Below are positions 29,639 to 39,497 of a stretch of 64,000 nucleotides of DNA, one piece after another. Source of the stretch: Lewinellaceae bacterium. Its GTDB lineage: Bacteria; Bacteroidota; Bacteroidia; Chitinophagales; Saprospiraceae. A program made the translations under genes and the position numbers. The stretch is from positions 62,001 through 126,000 of the forward strand of contig JACJYQ010000007.1 in NCBI GenBank assembly GCA_020636025.1. The letters are read 5' to 3'. Numbering within the stretch: position 1 is the first letter of the stretch; the number at the start of each line of letters is the position of its first letter. The notes under the pieces were generated by a model. It was not told where the DNA came from, made no database searches, and saw only the letters and a program-made list of their open reading frames with translations.

Positions 29639-32600
29639 TTATTCAAACTTTACGTCAAGCGCAAGTCCGCGTAATTCATGTACCAATACATTGAATGACT
29701 CCGGAATATTTGCGTCTGGTAAATTATCTCCTTTAACGATGGCTTCGTAAGCCTTGGCACGTCCCTGGATATCATCTGACTTGTAGGTCAGCAATTCCTG
29801 CAGGATATTGGATGCACCGTACGCTTCAAGGGCCCATACCTCCATCTCACCAAAACGCTGACCACCGAATTGTGCTTTACCACCGAGTGGCTGCTGAGTG
29901 ATCAATGAGTATGGACCGATAGAACGTGCGTGCATCTTATCGTCTACCATGTGGCTGAGTTTCAGCATGTAGATGATACCAACGGTTGCTTTCTGGTGGA
30001 AACGGTCACCCGTTTCGCCATCGAACAGGAATGTTTGTCCAAGTTCTGGCAAGCCAGCCTTTTCCACCCATTCACCAATTTCCTCGGTTTTGGCACCGTC
30101 GAAGATCGGAGTAGCAAATTTGCATCCGAGACGCTCACCTGCCCAACCTAGTACCGTTTCAAAGATCTGACCGAGGTTCATACGGGATGGTACACCCAGC
30201 GGGTTAAGTACCACGTCAACTGGAGTTCCGTCTTCCAGGAACGGCATGTCTTCCATACGAACGATACGGCTCACAATACCTTTGTTACCGTGACGACCGG
30301 CGAGTTTATCACCCACCTTAAGCTTGCGTTTCTTGGCAACATACACTTTTGCCAGTTTTAAAACACCTGCTGGAAGCTCATCACCAATGCTGATGTTGAA
30401 TTTCTCGCGCTTGTAGCGACCAACTTCTTCGTTAACTTTAATGCTGTAGTTGTGCAGCAGACGGGCAATAAGTCCGTTGGCATGCTTGTCGCTGATCCAA
30501 TTGCCATAGTCAACCTGGCTGTAATCAATCTGATCGCGCAGAATTGCCACGGTTAATTTGGAACCTTTAGGAACCATTTCCTCTCCATAAATAGAGCGGA
30601 TTCCGTTGGTCACCTGATCTTTAACCAAAAGTTGCAATTTGTCGATCAGGATCGTTTTCAGCTTGTTCAGTGAAACTGCGTGTTCGTCGTCGAGCTTGTC
30701 GAGCAACGCTTTTTCAGATTCTTTCTGAATTTTATCCTTCTTGGCACGGGCAAACAACTGTTTGTCTATTACCACACCGTTTACACTAGGTGGTACTTTC
30801 AGAGAAGCATCTTTTACATCACCGGCTTTGTCACCAAAGATGGCGCGAAGCAGTTTTTCCTCCGGTGTTGGATCAGTTTCACCCTTAGGTGTGATCTTAC
30901 CAATCAGAATATCACCTTCTTTAGCCCATGCACCAATGCGAATGATACCAAACTCATCAAGGTCTTTTGTAGCTTCTTCGCTTACGTTTGGAATATCCTG
31001 GGTGAGTTCTTCCTCCCCAAGTTTGGTATCCCGAACGTCAAGTTCGAAGTGTTCAATGTGGATTGAGGTAAATACATCCTCCTGAACCACACGCTCAGAT
31101 AATACGATGGCATCCTCAAAGTTGTACCCTTTCCATGGCATGAAGGCCACTTTCAGGTTTTGACCAAGAGCAAGTTCACCATTTTGAGTAGCATAACCTT
31201 CGCAAAGGATATCGCCTTCAACAACACGTTGTCCGCGGCGAACAATTGGCTTCAGGTTGATGCATGTACCCTGGTTGGTACGCATGAACTTGGTGAGTTT
31301 GTATGTTTTACGAGACTCTTCAAAAGAAACCAACTGGTCTTCTTCTGTACGATCGTAATCGATGATGATCTCGTTAGCGTCAACGTATTCAACTACACCA
31401 CCGCCTTCGGCATTGATCAGCATACGGCTATCACGAGCTACTTTCGCTTCAAGTCCGGTACCCACAACTGGTGAGTTAGGACGGATCAGCGGAACTGCCT
31501 GACGCTGCATGTTTGATCCCATCAAGGCACGGTTGGCATCGTCATTTTCGAGGAACGGAATCAGAGAGGCGGATACCCCTACGATCTGGTTCGGCGCCAC
31601 GTCGATGTATTCGAGTTCTTCCGGAGCAAGGATTGGGAAGTCACCGCTTTCACGGGCTTTCACACGATCACTCAAAAATGCGCCGTTCTCCTGAACAGGA
31701 GAGTTTGCCTGCGCAATTTTCATCTTATCCTCAGCTTCGGCAGAGAGGTATTCCACATCGCCTTCCATTACCACTTTACCATCTTTTACGCGACGGTAAG
31801 GTGTTTCCAGGAAGCCCATTTTATTGATCTTCGCGTGGGTACACAAGGTGGAAATAAGACCAATGTTCGGTCCTTCCGGTGTTTCAATGGTGCAAAGACG
31901 ACCATAGTGTGAGTAGTGTACGTCACGAACCTCAAAACCGGCACGCTCTCTTGACAGACCACCTGGACCCAAGGCGGAGATACGACGCTTGTGCGTGATC
32001 TCAGACAGTGGGTTGGTTTGATCCAGGAACTGTGACAGCTGGCTGGTTCCGAAGAATGAGTTGATCACAGAGGATAGCGTACGGGCGTTGATCAGGTCAA
32101 CCGGTGTGAACACCTCATTGTCCCGAACATTCATACGCTCACGGATCGTACGTGCCATCCTTGCCAGACCCACACCAAATTGTGCATACAATTGTTCTCC
32201 AACAGTACGAACACGGCGGTTTGACAGGTGATCGATGTCGTCAATCTCGGATTTATTGTTGATGAGATAAACGATGTACTTCACAATGGCGATGATATCT
32301 TCCTTCGTGAGTACGAGATTGTCTGCATCAATGTTATGTCCCAGTTTGCGGTTGATTTTAAATCGACCAACTTCCCCGAGGTTATAACGCTTGTCGGAGA
32401 AGAACAATTTGTCGATGATACCACGGGCTGTTTCATCATCCGGCGGATCACTTCCGCGCAATTGACGGTATATATAGGTCACGGCTTCCACTTCACTGGA
32501 AGTCGGATCTTTTTGCAAAGTGTTATATATGATCGAGTAATCCTCGTCGATATCTGTTTTTTGCAAAATAATGGTCGGAACGTTCGTGTCCGGGTCGAGG

Positions 32601-33484
32601 ATCAACTCGAGGTTTTCCTCATCCAGCACGGCATCCCGCTCCAGAATGATCTCATTACGCGCAATAGAAACCACTTCACCGGTATCCTCATCAACGAAGT
32701 CCTCAGTCCATGATTTCAGTACACGTGCAGCCAGCTTTCTGCCAATTGCAGCTTCAAGATTTTCCCGGGTGCAAGTGATTTCATCTGCCAGGTTGAACAG
32801 ATCGAGTATGGCTTTATCCGTATCGAAACCGATGGCACGCAGCAGCGTGGTAACCGGAAACTTCTTTTTACGGTCGATGTAAGCATACATCACCAGGTTG
32901 ATATCGGTTGCGAATTCCATCCAGGCGCCTTTGAAAGGAATTACTCTGGCGGAATAGATCTTTGTACCATTCGGGTGGAATGATTGACCGAAAAATACAC
33001 CAGGTGAGCGGTGTAGCTGAGATACAATTACACGCTCGGCTCCGTTGATAACAAAAGTGCCTTTAGGCGTCATGTAAGGGATATTTCCCAAAAAGACGTC
33101 CTGCACGATTGTCTGGAAGTCGATGTGTTCCGGATCATTACAAGAAAGCTTGAGTTTTGCTTTCAGCGGTACCGAATAGGTCAAACCGCGCTGCATACAC
33201 TCATCAATGGTGTATCGCGGCGGGTCAATGAAGTAATCCAGGAATTCCAGGTTAAAGATATTCCGTGCATCCGTGATGGGGAAGTTCTCCTGGAAAACGC
33301 GATAAAGTCCTTCATTAATCCTGTTTTCAGGGGTAGTTTCCAGCTGAAAATACTCCTGAAAAGATTTGAGTTGAATTTCAAGGAGGTCAGGGTAGTGACC
33401 AGCGAGGCGTATTTTGCCAAAGTTGACGCGTTCTTGTTCGCCCGGTTTGGCAATTGCCCCATTTGTTGTGCCGTTATTGGTCAT
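29639..33484 (-). CDS. rpoB: DNA-directed RNA polymerase subunit beta
   Basis: The protein has 1281 residues. The rifampicin region (FFGTSQLSQFLDQTNPLSEITHKRRISALGPGGL) has wild-type-like residues. FMPWKGYNFEDAIVLSE and KLAGRHGNKGIVSRI are catalytic/nucleic-acid contact motifs, and the C-terminus (QRFGEMEVWALEAYGASNILQELLTYKSDD) contacts beta'. The gene sits between rplL and rpoC. A long hairpin occupies the 297-base gap between rplL and rpoB. Confidence 0.98.
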   Translation of the reverse strand: MTNNGTTNGAIAKPGEQERVNFGKIRLAGHYPDLLEIQLKSFQEYFQLETTPENRINEGLYRVFQENFPITDARNIFNLEFLDYFIDPPRYTIDECMQRGLTYSVPLKAKLKLSCNDPEHIDFQTIVQDVFLGNIPYMTPKGTFVINGAERVIVSQLHRSPGVFFGQSFHPNGTKIYSARVIPFKGAWMEFATDINLVMYAYIDRKKKFPVTTLLRAIGFDTDKAILDLFNLADEITCTRENLEAAIGRKLAARVLKSWTEDFVDEDTGEVVSIARNEIILERDAVLDEENLELILDPDTNVPTIILQKTDIDEDYSIIYNTLQKDPTSSEVEAVTYIYRQLRGSDPPDDETARGIIDKLFFSDKRYNLGEVGRFKINRKLGHNIDADNLVLTKEDIIAIVKYIVYLINNKSEIDDIDHLSNRRVRTVGEQLYAQFGVGLARMARTIRERMNVRDNEVFTPVDLINARTLSSVINSFFGTSQLSQFLDQTNPLSEITHKRRISALGPGGLSRERAGFEVRDVHYSHYGRLCTIETPEGPNIGLISTLCTHAKINKMGFLETPYRRVKDGKVVMEGDVEYLSAEAEDKMKIAQANSPVQENGAFLSDRVKARESGDFPILAPEELEYIDVAPNQIVGVSASLIPFLENDDANRALMGSNMQRQAVPLIRPNSPVVGTGLEAKVARDSRMLINAEGGGVVEYVDANEIIIDYDRTEEDQLVSFEESRKTYKLTKFMRTNQGTCINLKPIVRRGQRVVEGDILCEGYATQNGELALGQNLKVAFMPWKGYNFEDAIVLSERVVQEDVFTSIHIEHFELDVRDTKLGEEELTQDIPNVSEEATKDLDEFGIIRIGAWAKEGDILIGKITPKGETDPTPEEKLLRAIFGDKAGDVKDASLKVPPSVNGVVIDKQLFARAKKDKIQKESEKALLDKLDDEHAVSLNKLKTILIDKLQLLVKDQVTNGIRSIYGEEMVPKGSKLTVAILRDQIDYSQVDYGNWISDKHANGLIARLLHNYSIKVNEEVGRYKREKFNISIGDELPAGVLKLAKVYVAKKRKLKVGDKLAGRHGNKGIVSRIVRMEDMPFLEDGTPVDVVLNPLGVPSRMNLGQIFETVLGWAGERLGCKFATPIFDGAKTEEIGEWVEKAGLPELGQTFLFDGETGDRFHQKATVGIIYMLKLSHMVDDKMHARSIGPYSLITQQPLGGKAQFGGQRFGEMEVWALEAYGASNILQELLTYKSDDIQGRAKAYEAIVKGDNLPDANIPESFNVLVHELRGLALDVKFE

Positions 33485-33622
33485 TTTTGCAAGATATTGC
33501 TTGAAATGCTGATGGCAGGTGTGCCACGTTGTTTCGCGGCGACTTTTGCGCTAATCGCAGCGCTGAGCCGTTAAGAAATGGGAGTAAAATAAAAAACAAT
33601 CGAAAGGCACCCTTAGAGACAG

Positions 33623-33672
33623 CGATAGGCTTAACATGCTCCTGTGACCAGGAAGCATATTAAGCCCTATCG
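33623..33672 (-). promoter_or_regulatory. Long hairpin in the rplL-rpoB intercistronic region
   Basis: On the minus strand the RNA would pair CGATAGGGCTTAATATGC... with its near-exact complement ending ...TTAAGCCTATCG. The stem has about 22 pairs with two bulges or mismatches and a tight loop near GTCACA. There is no immediate T tract, so it is more like a processing or attenuation site than a full terminator. It lies 139 bases before the rpoB start. Confidence 0.65.
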
Positions 33673-33781
33673 TTTATCAATGTAGTTTGAGAATGCCAAG
33701 CATTGTGTTGAAATCGTAAGTAGTTAGGTTAACCGAAAGATGGTGCAAAAAGTTTACACCATAAACAGAAACGAAACTTTC

Positions 33782-34168
33782 TTACTTCACTTCAACCACT
33801 GCTCCAGCTCCTTCGAGTGCTGTTTTGATGGAATCAGCCTCAGCTTTGTTCACACCACTTTTCAATTCACTTGGAGCGCCGTCAACGAGGTCTTTCGCCT
33901 CTTTCAGGCCCAAGCCAAGAATGTTTTTCACTTCTTTTACTACATTAAGTTTGTTGGCACCTGCATCTTTCAGGATTACATCAAACTCTGTTTTTTCAGC
34001 GCCAGCGTCGCCACCATCGCCACCGGCAGCGCCAGGAGCAGCAGCAACAGCAACTGCAGATGCAGCAGGCTCAATGCCATAATCATCTTTCAAAATACCA
34101 GCCAGTTCGTTGGCCTCTTTAATTGTCAGGTTCACGAGCGTTTCAGCCAGTGCTTTCAAATCTGCCAT
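33782..34168 (-). CDS. rplL: 50S ribosomal protein L7/L12
   Basis: The protein has 128 residues from the ATG at 34168 (MADLKALAETLVNLT); in-frame codons upstream are untranslated leader. It shows the N-terminal dimerisation helices, an Ala/Gly-rich flexible hinge (AASAVAVAAAPGAAGGDGGD) and the C-terminal factor-binding domain with VKEVKNILGLGLKEAKDLVDGAP. L7/L12 forms the ribosomal stalk recruiting translation factors. It follows rplJ with a 93-base gap. Confidence 0.97.
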   Translation of the reverse strand: MADLKALAETLVNLTIKEANELAGILKDDYGIEPAASAVAVAAAPGAAGGDGGDAGAEKTEFDVILKDAGANKLNVVKEVKNILGLGLKEAKDLVDGAPSELKSGVNKAEADSIKTALEGAGAVVEVK

Positions 34169-34261
34169 TGTAGATAAATTTAAAACTTGTTTGCGAATTT
34201 TTGTGAATCTAAGGTTCTTCGGTTGGTTTAGTGGGTATAGTGCGAACTTGGAAGCCGTCAA

Positions 34262-34789
34262 TTATTCACTCCGCTCTTCCAGGGTTTTTACAATGCCTGC
34301 AAGTTTGGAGCCGGTAGCAGTGATCAAGCCAGCAAGGTTGCGAGCTGGAGACTGCAAGAGCGTAACGATTTCGCCAATAATTTCATCTTTTGACTTGATC
34401 TTAGTCAGTGTAGACAGTTGATCATCGCCAATAAATACAGTTGCATCGATGTAGGCAGCTTTAAGAATTGGCTTTTCTTCAGACTTGCGAAACTCTGTTA
34501 TAAGTTTTGCCGGAGTCTTCGGATTTGATGAAATCATGATGGTGGTTGGACCGTGAAGCACGTCGAAAAGAGCTGCGTAGCCTTTTGATTCGTCTTCACC
34601 TTCCAGTGCTTTTTGGATCAGTTTGTTCTTGGCAACCTTTACTGTAACATCATTTTGAAAGCAAAGGCGACGGAACTTATTGATCTTGTCAACAGTCAGC
34701 GTTGAGGAGTCAGCGAGATAGAAAAACGGGGCGTTACCCAGTTCTTCCTTCAACACTGCAATGGCCGCTGTTTTTTCTTCTCTTGTCAT
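34262..34789 (-). CDS. rplJ: 50S ribosomal protein L10
   Basis: The protein has 175 residues. TREEKTAAIAVLKEELG and VTVKVAKNKLIQKALEG are typical L10 segments, and the C-terminal helix anchors L7/L12. It lies between rplA and rplL in the canonical order. In many bacteria L10 autoregulates this operon through its leader; the 92-base gap upstream could hold such a site, but I see no clear structure. Confidence 0.96.
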   Translation of the reverse strand: MTREEKTAAIAVLKEELGNAPFFYLADSSTLTVDKINKFRRLCFQNDVTVKVAKNKLIQKALEGEDESKGYAALFDVLHGPTTIMISSNPKTPAKLITEFRKSEEKPILKAAYIDATVFIGDDQLSTLTKIKSKDEIIGEIVTLLQSPARNLAGLITATGSKLAGIVKTLEERSE

Positions 34790-34881
34790 TTTTTATGAAT
34801 TTGACTGTATAAGAATTCGAGTGAAAATTAGATTGGTATTTTGCTTGAATTGTCAGTTTTACTGAACAAAACAGCAGACCA

Positions 34882-35580
34882 TTATGCTTTAATTGATTTT
34901 GGGTCAACAGAAATGCCTGGGCTCATGGTACTGGCCACAGAAAGTGTTTTCATGTACACCCCTTTGGCACTAGATGGTTTCATCTTAACCAAGGTTGATA
35001 CAAGCTCATTTGCATTATCTGTCAATTGTTCTGGCGAGAAAGATACCCGCCCAACTGACGCATGGATGATTCCAAACTTGTCAACACGGAATGCAATTTT
35101 ACCTTTCTTTACTTCCTGAACAGCGGAGGCAATGTCATTGGTTACAGTACCGGTCTTCGGGTTTGGCATTAAGCCACGAGGACCGAGAATACGGGCAACC
35201 TTACCAAGCTGTGCCATAACATTGGGTGTTGCGATAATCACGTCAATGTCCATCCATCCATCAGAAACCTTTTGGATGTATTCTTCTAGACCAACGTGAT
35301 CGGCACCTGCGGCTTTCGCTTCGTCTACTTTATCAGGTGTGCAAAACACAAGTACACTTTTGGTTTTACCCGTGCCATGTGGGAGAGAAACGGTGCCACG
35401 AAGAGCCTGATCGGCTTTACGTGGATCAATTCCCAAACGCACATGTACATCAACTGATGCGTCGAATTTAGCAGTATTCACCTCTTTTACAAGCGTCATC
35501 GCCTCATTGAGGGAGTACAACTTGTCGGCGTCAACCTTGCCTTCAACGGCTTTGCGTTTTTTTGTTAATTTCTTTGCCAC
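34882..35580 (-). CDS. rplA: 50S ribosomal protein L1
   Basis: The protein has 232 residues. RLGIDPRKADQALRGTVSLPHGTGK, GPRGLMPNPKTGTVT and ISVDPKSIKA are L1 signatures. The start codon is GTG (35578-35580). L1 binds 23S rRNA at the E-site stalk and often represses its own rplK-rplA mRNA. Confidence 0.97.
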   Translation of the reverse strand: MAKKLTKKRKAVEGKVDADKLYSLNEAMTLVKEVNTAKFDASVDVHVRLGIDPRKADQALRGTVSLPHGTGKTKSVLVFCTPDKVDEAKAAGADHVGLEEYIQKVSDGWMDIDVIIATPNVMAQLGKVARILGPRGLMPNPKTGTVTNDIASAVQEVKKGKIAFRVDKFGIIHASVGRVSFSPEQLTDNANELVSTLVKMKPSSAKGVYMKTLSVASTMSPGISVDPKSIKA

Positions 35581-35658
35581 TGTTTAAATATTTAAGGTTT
35601 TAACGTTCCGATGGGCGGAACTCCCTTGTAAGTGTTACATTTTGTAACAGCTTGAAAA

Positions 35659-36111
35659 TCAATTACTTCCAAATGGAGAATCGCCAGTGATTGTAAGGCC
35701 CATGCTCCGTGCAGTTCCTGCAATCATTTTCATTGCAGATTCAACAGTAAAGCAGTTCAGATCGGGCATTTTACTCTCGGCGATGGTCCGTACCTGGTCC
35801 CAGGTTACTGAACCAACTTTTTTACGGTTTGATTCAGGTGAACCTTTGCCTGGGGCAAGCTTGGCGGCTTCAAACAATTGAATGGCTGCCGGTGGTGTTT
35901 TGATGATAAAGTCAAATGTCTTGTCTTTATACACAGAAATGACCACTGGAAGCACTTTACCCATTTGTTCAGAAGTCTGTGCGTTGAAACGCTTGCAGAA
36001 CTCCATGATATTTACACCTTTGGCACCAAGAGCCGGACCAATTGGAGGTGCAGGGTTAGCTTGACCACCTTTCACTTGAAGTTTGATATATACATCTACT
36101 TCTTTTGCCAT
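35659..36111 (-). CDS. rplK: 50S ribosomal protein L11
   Basis: The protein has 150 residues from the ATG at 36111 (MAKEVDVYIKLQVKGGQANP). The in-frame ATG at 36174 would add 21 residues with no L11 similarity. PAPPIGPALGAKGVNIMEFCKRFNA and the C-terminal AGTARSMGLTI motif are canonical. L11 supports the GTPase-associated centre and stringent response. Confidence 0.97.
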   Translation of the reverse strand: MAKEVDVYIKLQVKGGQANPAPPIGPALGAKGVNIMEFCKRFNAQTSEQMGKVLPVVISVYKDKTFDFIIKTPPAAIQLFEAAKLAPGKGSPESNRKKVGSVTWDQVRTIAESKMPDLNCFTVESAMKMIAGTARSMGLTITGDSPFGSN

Positions 36112-36369
36112 TTTACTATTGCTTGTTTGTCGTTGATGAAATCTGACAATGTTACCATTGCCAAATGTTTCCATGCACTGCCTGATAAAAAGCAGTGTTT
36201 AATGATTGCTCTCTAATTGCCTATTGGGCTTGCTCCTTATCAAAAGGATTAAGAAAGTAATCAAAACTTGAACTTGCTTTAGTGTGGAAGCGAGCCTGGG
36301 AGAACAGGCATCAAAAAGCAAACTTCAATATTTTTTATACATAAGCTGTGTGTAACGGTACAGCTCTTA

Positions 36370-36951
36370 TTAGCTAATTTTTTCAACCTGCAGGAAGTTA
36401 AGCTCTACTTCAGTACCACGGCCAAAGATTTTTACGATAACCTTTAGTTTCTTCTTCTCATCGTTTACTTCCTGAATATCGCCGACGAAATCTGCAAATG
36501 GACCGTCAATAATTTTAACGGTTTCATTGACGAGGAATGGTTCACTAAGCATCTCACCTGTTTCAGCACTTTCATCTACTTTTCCTAACAAACGATTGGC
36601 TTCTGCCAGAGTCATAGGCAGTGGGTTTTCACGGCCTAAAAAGTGGATGACGTTTGGGATGTCGGCAATTTGTTTGGCGACATCTCCATTTAGCTTTGAA
36701 CCAAAAGCCTCAATTAGTATGTATCCCGGGAGCAGGTTGCGCTCTTGCATAACTTTTTTCCCGTTGCGTACTTTGTAAACTTTCTCTGTTGGAACAATTA
36801 CTGAAAAAACAATATTCTTCCATTCAGACCGCTCTACTTCAACAGCGATCCGCTCCTGGATTTTCTTTTCCTTGCCACTGATAACTCTTAGGCAATACCA
36901 CTGTTTTTCTTCACCAGTTGGACTGGCTGGTAATTCTTTCTCTTGAGTCAT
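36370..36951 (-). CDS. nusG: Transcription termination/antitermination protein NusG
   Basis: The protein has 193 residues from the ATG at 36951 (a TTG three codons upstream is less likely). The NGN domain (WYCLRVISGKEKKIQERIAVEV...LLPGYILIEAF) is followed by a C-terminal KOW domain (VKIIDGPFADFVGDIQEVND). NusG links RNA polymerase to Rho and the ribosome. It lies 33 bases after secE. Confidence 0.95.
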   Translation of the reverse strand: MTQEKELPASPTGEEKQWYCLRVISGKEKKIQERIAVEVERSEWKNIVFSVIVPTEKVYKVRNGKKVMQERNLLPGYILIEAFGSKLNGDVAKQIADIPNVIHFLGRENPLPMTLAEANRLLGKVDESAETGEMLSEPFLVNETVKIIDGPFADFVGDIQEVNDEKKKLKVIVKIFGRGTEVELNFLQVEKIS

Positions 36952-36984
36952 GATTAACAAAAAGGATTACGGTTTGAACGGATA

Positions 36985-37179
36985 TTAACTCCAAACACCG
37001 TAAATATTCTTAAAGAAGACGCTACATGCACCATCCATTAAAAAAATGAGCAACGCAAGGACGGTAGAAGTCACTAAAACTACAATGGTGCTTTCCTGTA
37101 ATTGTGATGCTGTAGGCCACGAAACATGCTTGAGCAGTTCGTTATAGCTTTCTTTTAGATAAAGTGTAATTTTTTCCAT
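36985..37179 (-). CDS. secE: Preprotein translocase subunit SecE
   Basis: The protein has 64 residues from the ATG at 37179 (MEKITLYLKESYNELLKHVSWP). The frame is open upstream but runs toward the tRNA-Trp gene, so the short form is chosen. It has the conserved amphipathic helix with the E-L-x-K-V-x-W-P motif and a single membrane segment (TIVVLVTSTVLALLIFLMD). The context tRNA-Trp/secE/nusG/rplK is diagnostic for this otherwise short protein. Confidence 0.93.
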   Translation of the reverse strand: MEKITLYLKESYNELLKHVSWPTASQLQESTIVVLVTSTVLALLIFLMDGACSVFFKNIYGVWS

Positions 37180-37277
37180 CAGAATTGAAATCAAGTGTGG
37201 GTTTTCAGGGTTTTCGTTTTGGCAAAAAAGTCCGCCATCCTCCAACGGGATAACGAACACCAAACTTTTTTTTATTG

Positions 37278-37350
37278 CAGGGGCAGCAGGACTCGAACCC
37301 GCAGCCTACGGTTTTGGAGACCGCCACTCTACCAATTGAGCTATGCCCCT
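37278..37350 (-). tRNA. tRNA-Trp (anticodon CCA)
   Basis: The 73-base cloverleaf has acceptor AGGGGCA/TGCCCCT, D-arm with TAGCTCAATTGGTAGAG, anticodon loop CTCCAAA and T-arm GGGTTCGAGTCC. CCA is not encoded. It lies between tuf and secE. Confidence 0.96.
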
Positions 37351-37422
37351 AGGTGAGAGGAGTTAGGTGGTGAGTATCAAGGGTTTAAATCCTTGATACT
37401 CACCACCCGAGTCTCTCTCGTA

Positions 37423-38619
37423 TTAGTCGAGAATTTCAGTTACCTGACCAGCGCCTACGGTACGGCCACCTTCACGAATAGCGAAGCGAAGACCTTTTTC
37501 CATCGCGATGGAGTTGATAAGTTTAACTTCAAGTTCAACGTTATCACCAGGCATTACCATTTCTACGTTGCTAGGCAAGGTACAATCACCGGTTACGTCA
37601 GTTGTACGGAAGTAGAACTGTGGGCGGTATCCGTTGAAGAACGGAGTGTGACGACCACCTTCGTCTTTACCCAGTACGTATACAGAACACTTAAAGTGTT
37701 TGTGTGGAGTAACGCTTTTTGGCTTGCAAATAACCATTCCACGCTTGATATCGTCTTTTTCAATACCACGGAGAAGAATACCGGCGTTGTCACCAGCTTC
37801 ACCGCGAGACAATAATTTGCGGAACATTTCAACACCTGTTACGGTTGAAGTAAGAGGTTTTTCACCTTCTTTCATCATACCAATGATCTCAACAGGATCG
37901 TTCACGTTAATTACACCACGCTCGATACGGCCAGTAGCAACAGTACCACGACCAGTGATGGTGAATACGTCCTCGATTGGCATAAGGAAGTCTTTGTCAA
38001 CCTCACGAACTGGTTCTGGAATGTCGTTGTCACAAGCTGCCATCAAATCCATAATGGCTTGTTCAGCTGCAGCATCTCCTTCCAGGGCTTTCAAGGCAGA
38101 ACCTTGGATGATGGTAGTGTCATCACCTTTAAAGCCGTATGAGTCAAGGATTTCACGAAGTTCCATGTCAACCAACTCAAGCATTTCCTTGTCATCAACA
38201 AGGTCAACTTTGTTCATGAATACAACGATCTTAGGAACGCCAACCTGACGTGCAAGCAGGATGTGCTCACGAGTTTGAGGCATTGGACCATCTGTAGCAG
38301 CACAAACCACAATAGCACCGTCCATCTGAGCAGCACCTGTGATCATGTTTTTTACATAATCCGCGTGACCTGGGCAGTCAACGTGTGCATAGTGACGATT
38401 TGCAGTTTCGTATTCTACGTGTGCAGTATTGATGGTGATACCACGCTCCTTTTCTTCAGGAGCACCATCGATGCTGTCGTAGTCTGTTTTCTTTGCGAGA
38501 CCTTGCTTTGAAAGAACGTAAGTAATGGCAGCTGTTAGGGTAGTCTTACCATGGTCAACGTGACCAATGGTACCAATATTTACGTGTGGCTTGGTGCGCT
38601 GGAATGTCTCTTTTGCCAT
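37423..38619 (-). CDS. tuf: Elongation factor Tu
   Basis: The protein has 398 residues. The G domain shows GHVDHGKTTL (P-loop), RGITINTAHVEY (switch I), DCPGHADYV (switch II), NKVDL and SALKALEG-type G4/G5 motifs. Domains II and III follow intact. EF-Tu delivers aminoacyl-tRNA to the ribosome. The gene is downstream of four tRNA genes and upstream of tRNA-Trp and secE. Confidence 0.98.
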   Translation of the reverse strand: MAKETFQRTKPHVNIGTIGHVDHGKTTLTAAITYVLSKQGLAKKTDYDSIDGAPEEKERGITINTAHVEYETANRHYAHVDCPGHADYVKNMITGAAQMDGAIVVCAATDGPMPQTREHILLARQVGVPKIVVFMNKVDLVDDKEMLELVDMELREILDSYGFKGDDTTIIQGSALKALEGDAAAEQAIMDLMAACDNDIPEPVREVDKDFLMPIEDVFTITGRGTVATGRIERGVINVNDPVEIIGMMKEGEKPLTSTVTGVEMFRKLLSRGEAGDNAGILLRGIEKDDIKRGMVICKPKSVTPHKHFKCSVYVLGKDEGGRHTPFFNGYRPQFYFRTTDVTGDCTLPSNVEMVMPGDNVELEVKLINSIAMEKGLRFAIREGGRTVGAGQVTEILD

Positions 38620-38671
38620 TGGTATAATTTAGATTTGTATCAAAAACGTTAAGTGAAAAATTCAAATTTTA

Positions 38672-38768
38672 ATTGATAATTTAATAACTTGAAAATCAGA
38701 TAATGTCATTGATAGATGATGTTAAACCAGATTATCGAATTATCAAATTGTCAGATTATCAAATTACC
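38672..38768. repeat. Intergenic inverted repeat, family A copy 4, between tRNA-Thr(GGT) and tuf
   Basis: The arms (about 38672-38711 with GATAATTTAATAACTTG, and 38728-38768 with AGATTATCGAATTATCAAAT) are GATAAT/ATTATC-rich and partly complementary. This copy lies inside an expected transcription unit (tRNA to tuf), unlike the others, and might act as a processing site. The similarity to family A is weaker here. Confidence 0.5.
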
Positions 38769-38771
38769 AGG

Positions 38772-38843
<72 letters not shown>

Positions 38844-38891
38844 AAGGCCGTTTTCCATTGCCTGTAAGGGCATCGGTTAACGGTTACGATG

Positions 38892-38964
38892 AGCGGCGGA
38901 CGAGATTCGAACTCGCGACATTCAGCTTGGAAGGCTGACACTCTACCAACTGAGTTACCACCGC
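38892..38964 (-). tRNA. tRNA-Gly (anticodon TCC)
   Basis: The 73-base cloverleaf has acceptor GCGGTGG/CCGCCGC (one T-G pair), anticodon loop CTTCCAA and T-arm GCGAGTTCGAATCTCGT. Confidence 0.96.
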
Positions 38965-39061
38965 ATTAACCACACGGAACTGAGTGGTTACAGTAATTAG
39001 TAAGCCTTTGACTTAACAGTTCTGTTTGCAAAGACTTCCATCATAAAGTATGATAGAATGG

Positions 39062-39145
39062 TGGGGGTGGTGGGATTCGAACCTACTCAGCGGTAAAGCA
39101 CCAGATTTACAGTCTGGCCCGGCTCTCCAACTCCGGGGCACCCCC
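39062..39145 (-). tRNA. tRNA-Tyr (anticodon GTA)
   Basis: The 84-base cloverleaf with a long variable arm, as expected for bacterial tRNA-Tyr, has acceptor GGGGGTG/CACCCCC and anticodon loop CTGTAAA. Confidence 0.96.
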
Positions 39146-39215
39146 TTGGATACATTGTCACGCAAACAACCATCTATATTCAGGATCGTTCTTTACATGC
39201 CAACATTTGTTACTG

Positions 39216-39288
39216 AGCCACTGGAGGGACTCGAACCCCCGACCAGCTGATTACAAATCAGCTGCTCTACCAACTGAGCTACAGTGGC
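39216..39288 (-). tRNA. tRNA-Thr (anticodon TGT)
   Basis: The 73-base cloverleaf has acceptor GCCACTG/CAGTGGC, anticodon loop TTTGTAA and T-arm GGGGGTTCGAGTCCC. It is the first gene of the tRNA-tuf cluster. Confidence 0.96.
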
Positions 39289-39374
39289 TTAAAACAGGCC
39301 TCCAAAGGCTATTTAATTACAGTCAAACAACTTTACTTTTCGCAAAAATTAATACCCTTTTTGAAAAGCGAGTG

Positions 39375-39382
39375 CAAAGGTA
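39375..39382 (-). promoter_or_regulatory. -7 box (TACCTTTG) for the tRNA-tuf-secE-rpo cluster
   Basis: On the minus strand this reads TACCTTTG, 86 bases before the first tRNA. A TTG 24 bases further upstream is a poor -33 match. It is the only strong -7 box seen at the head of the cluster. Confidence 0.55.
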
Positions 39383-39497
39383 CATTCCTCAGTTGGAACT
39401 GAAAAACAATTTTTGAAAAAACAGTAAAAAATACTAAGATTTTTACCTAACCTTTGTGTTAGCCCCTAAATCACAAAAATGAACACTTTCCAGACCT

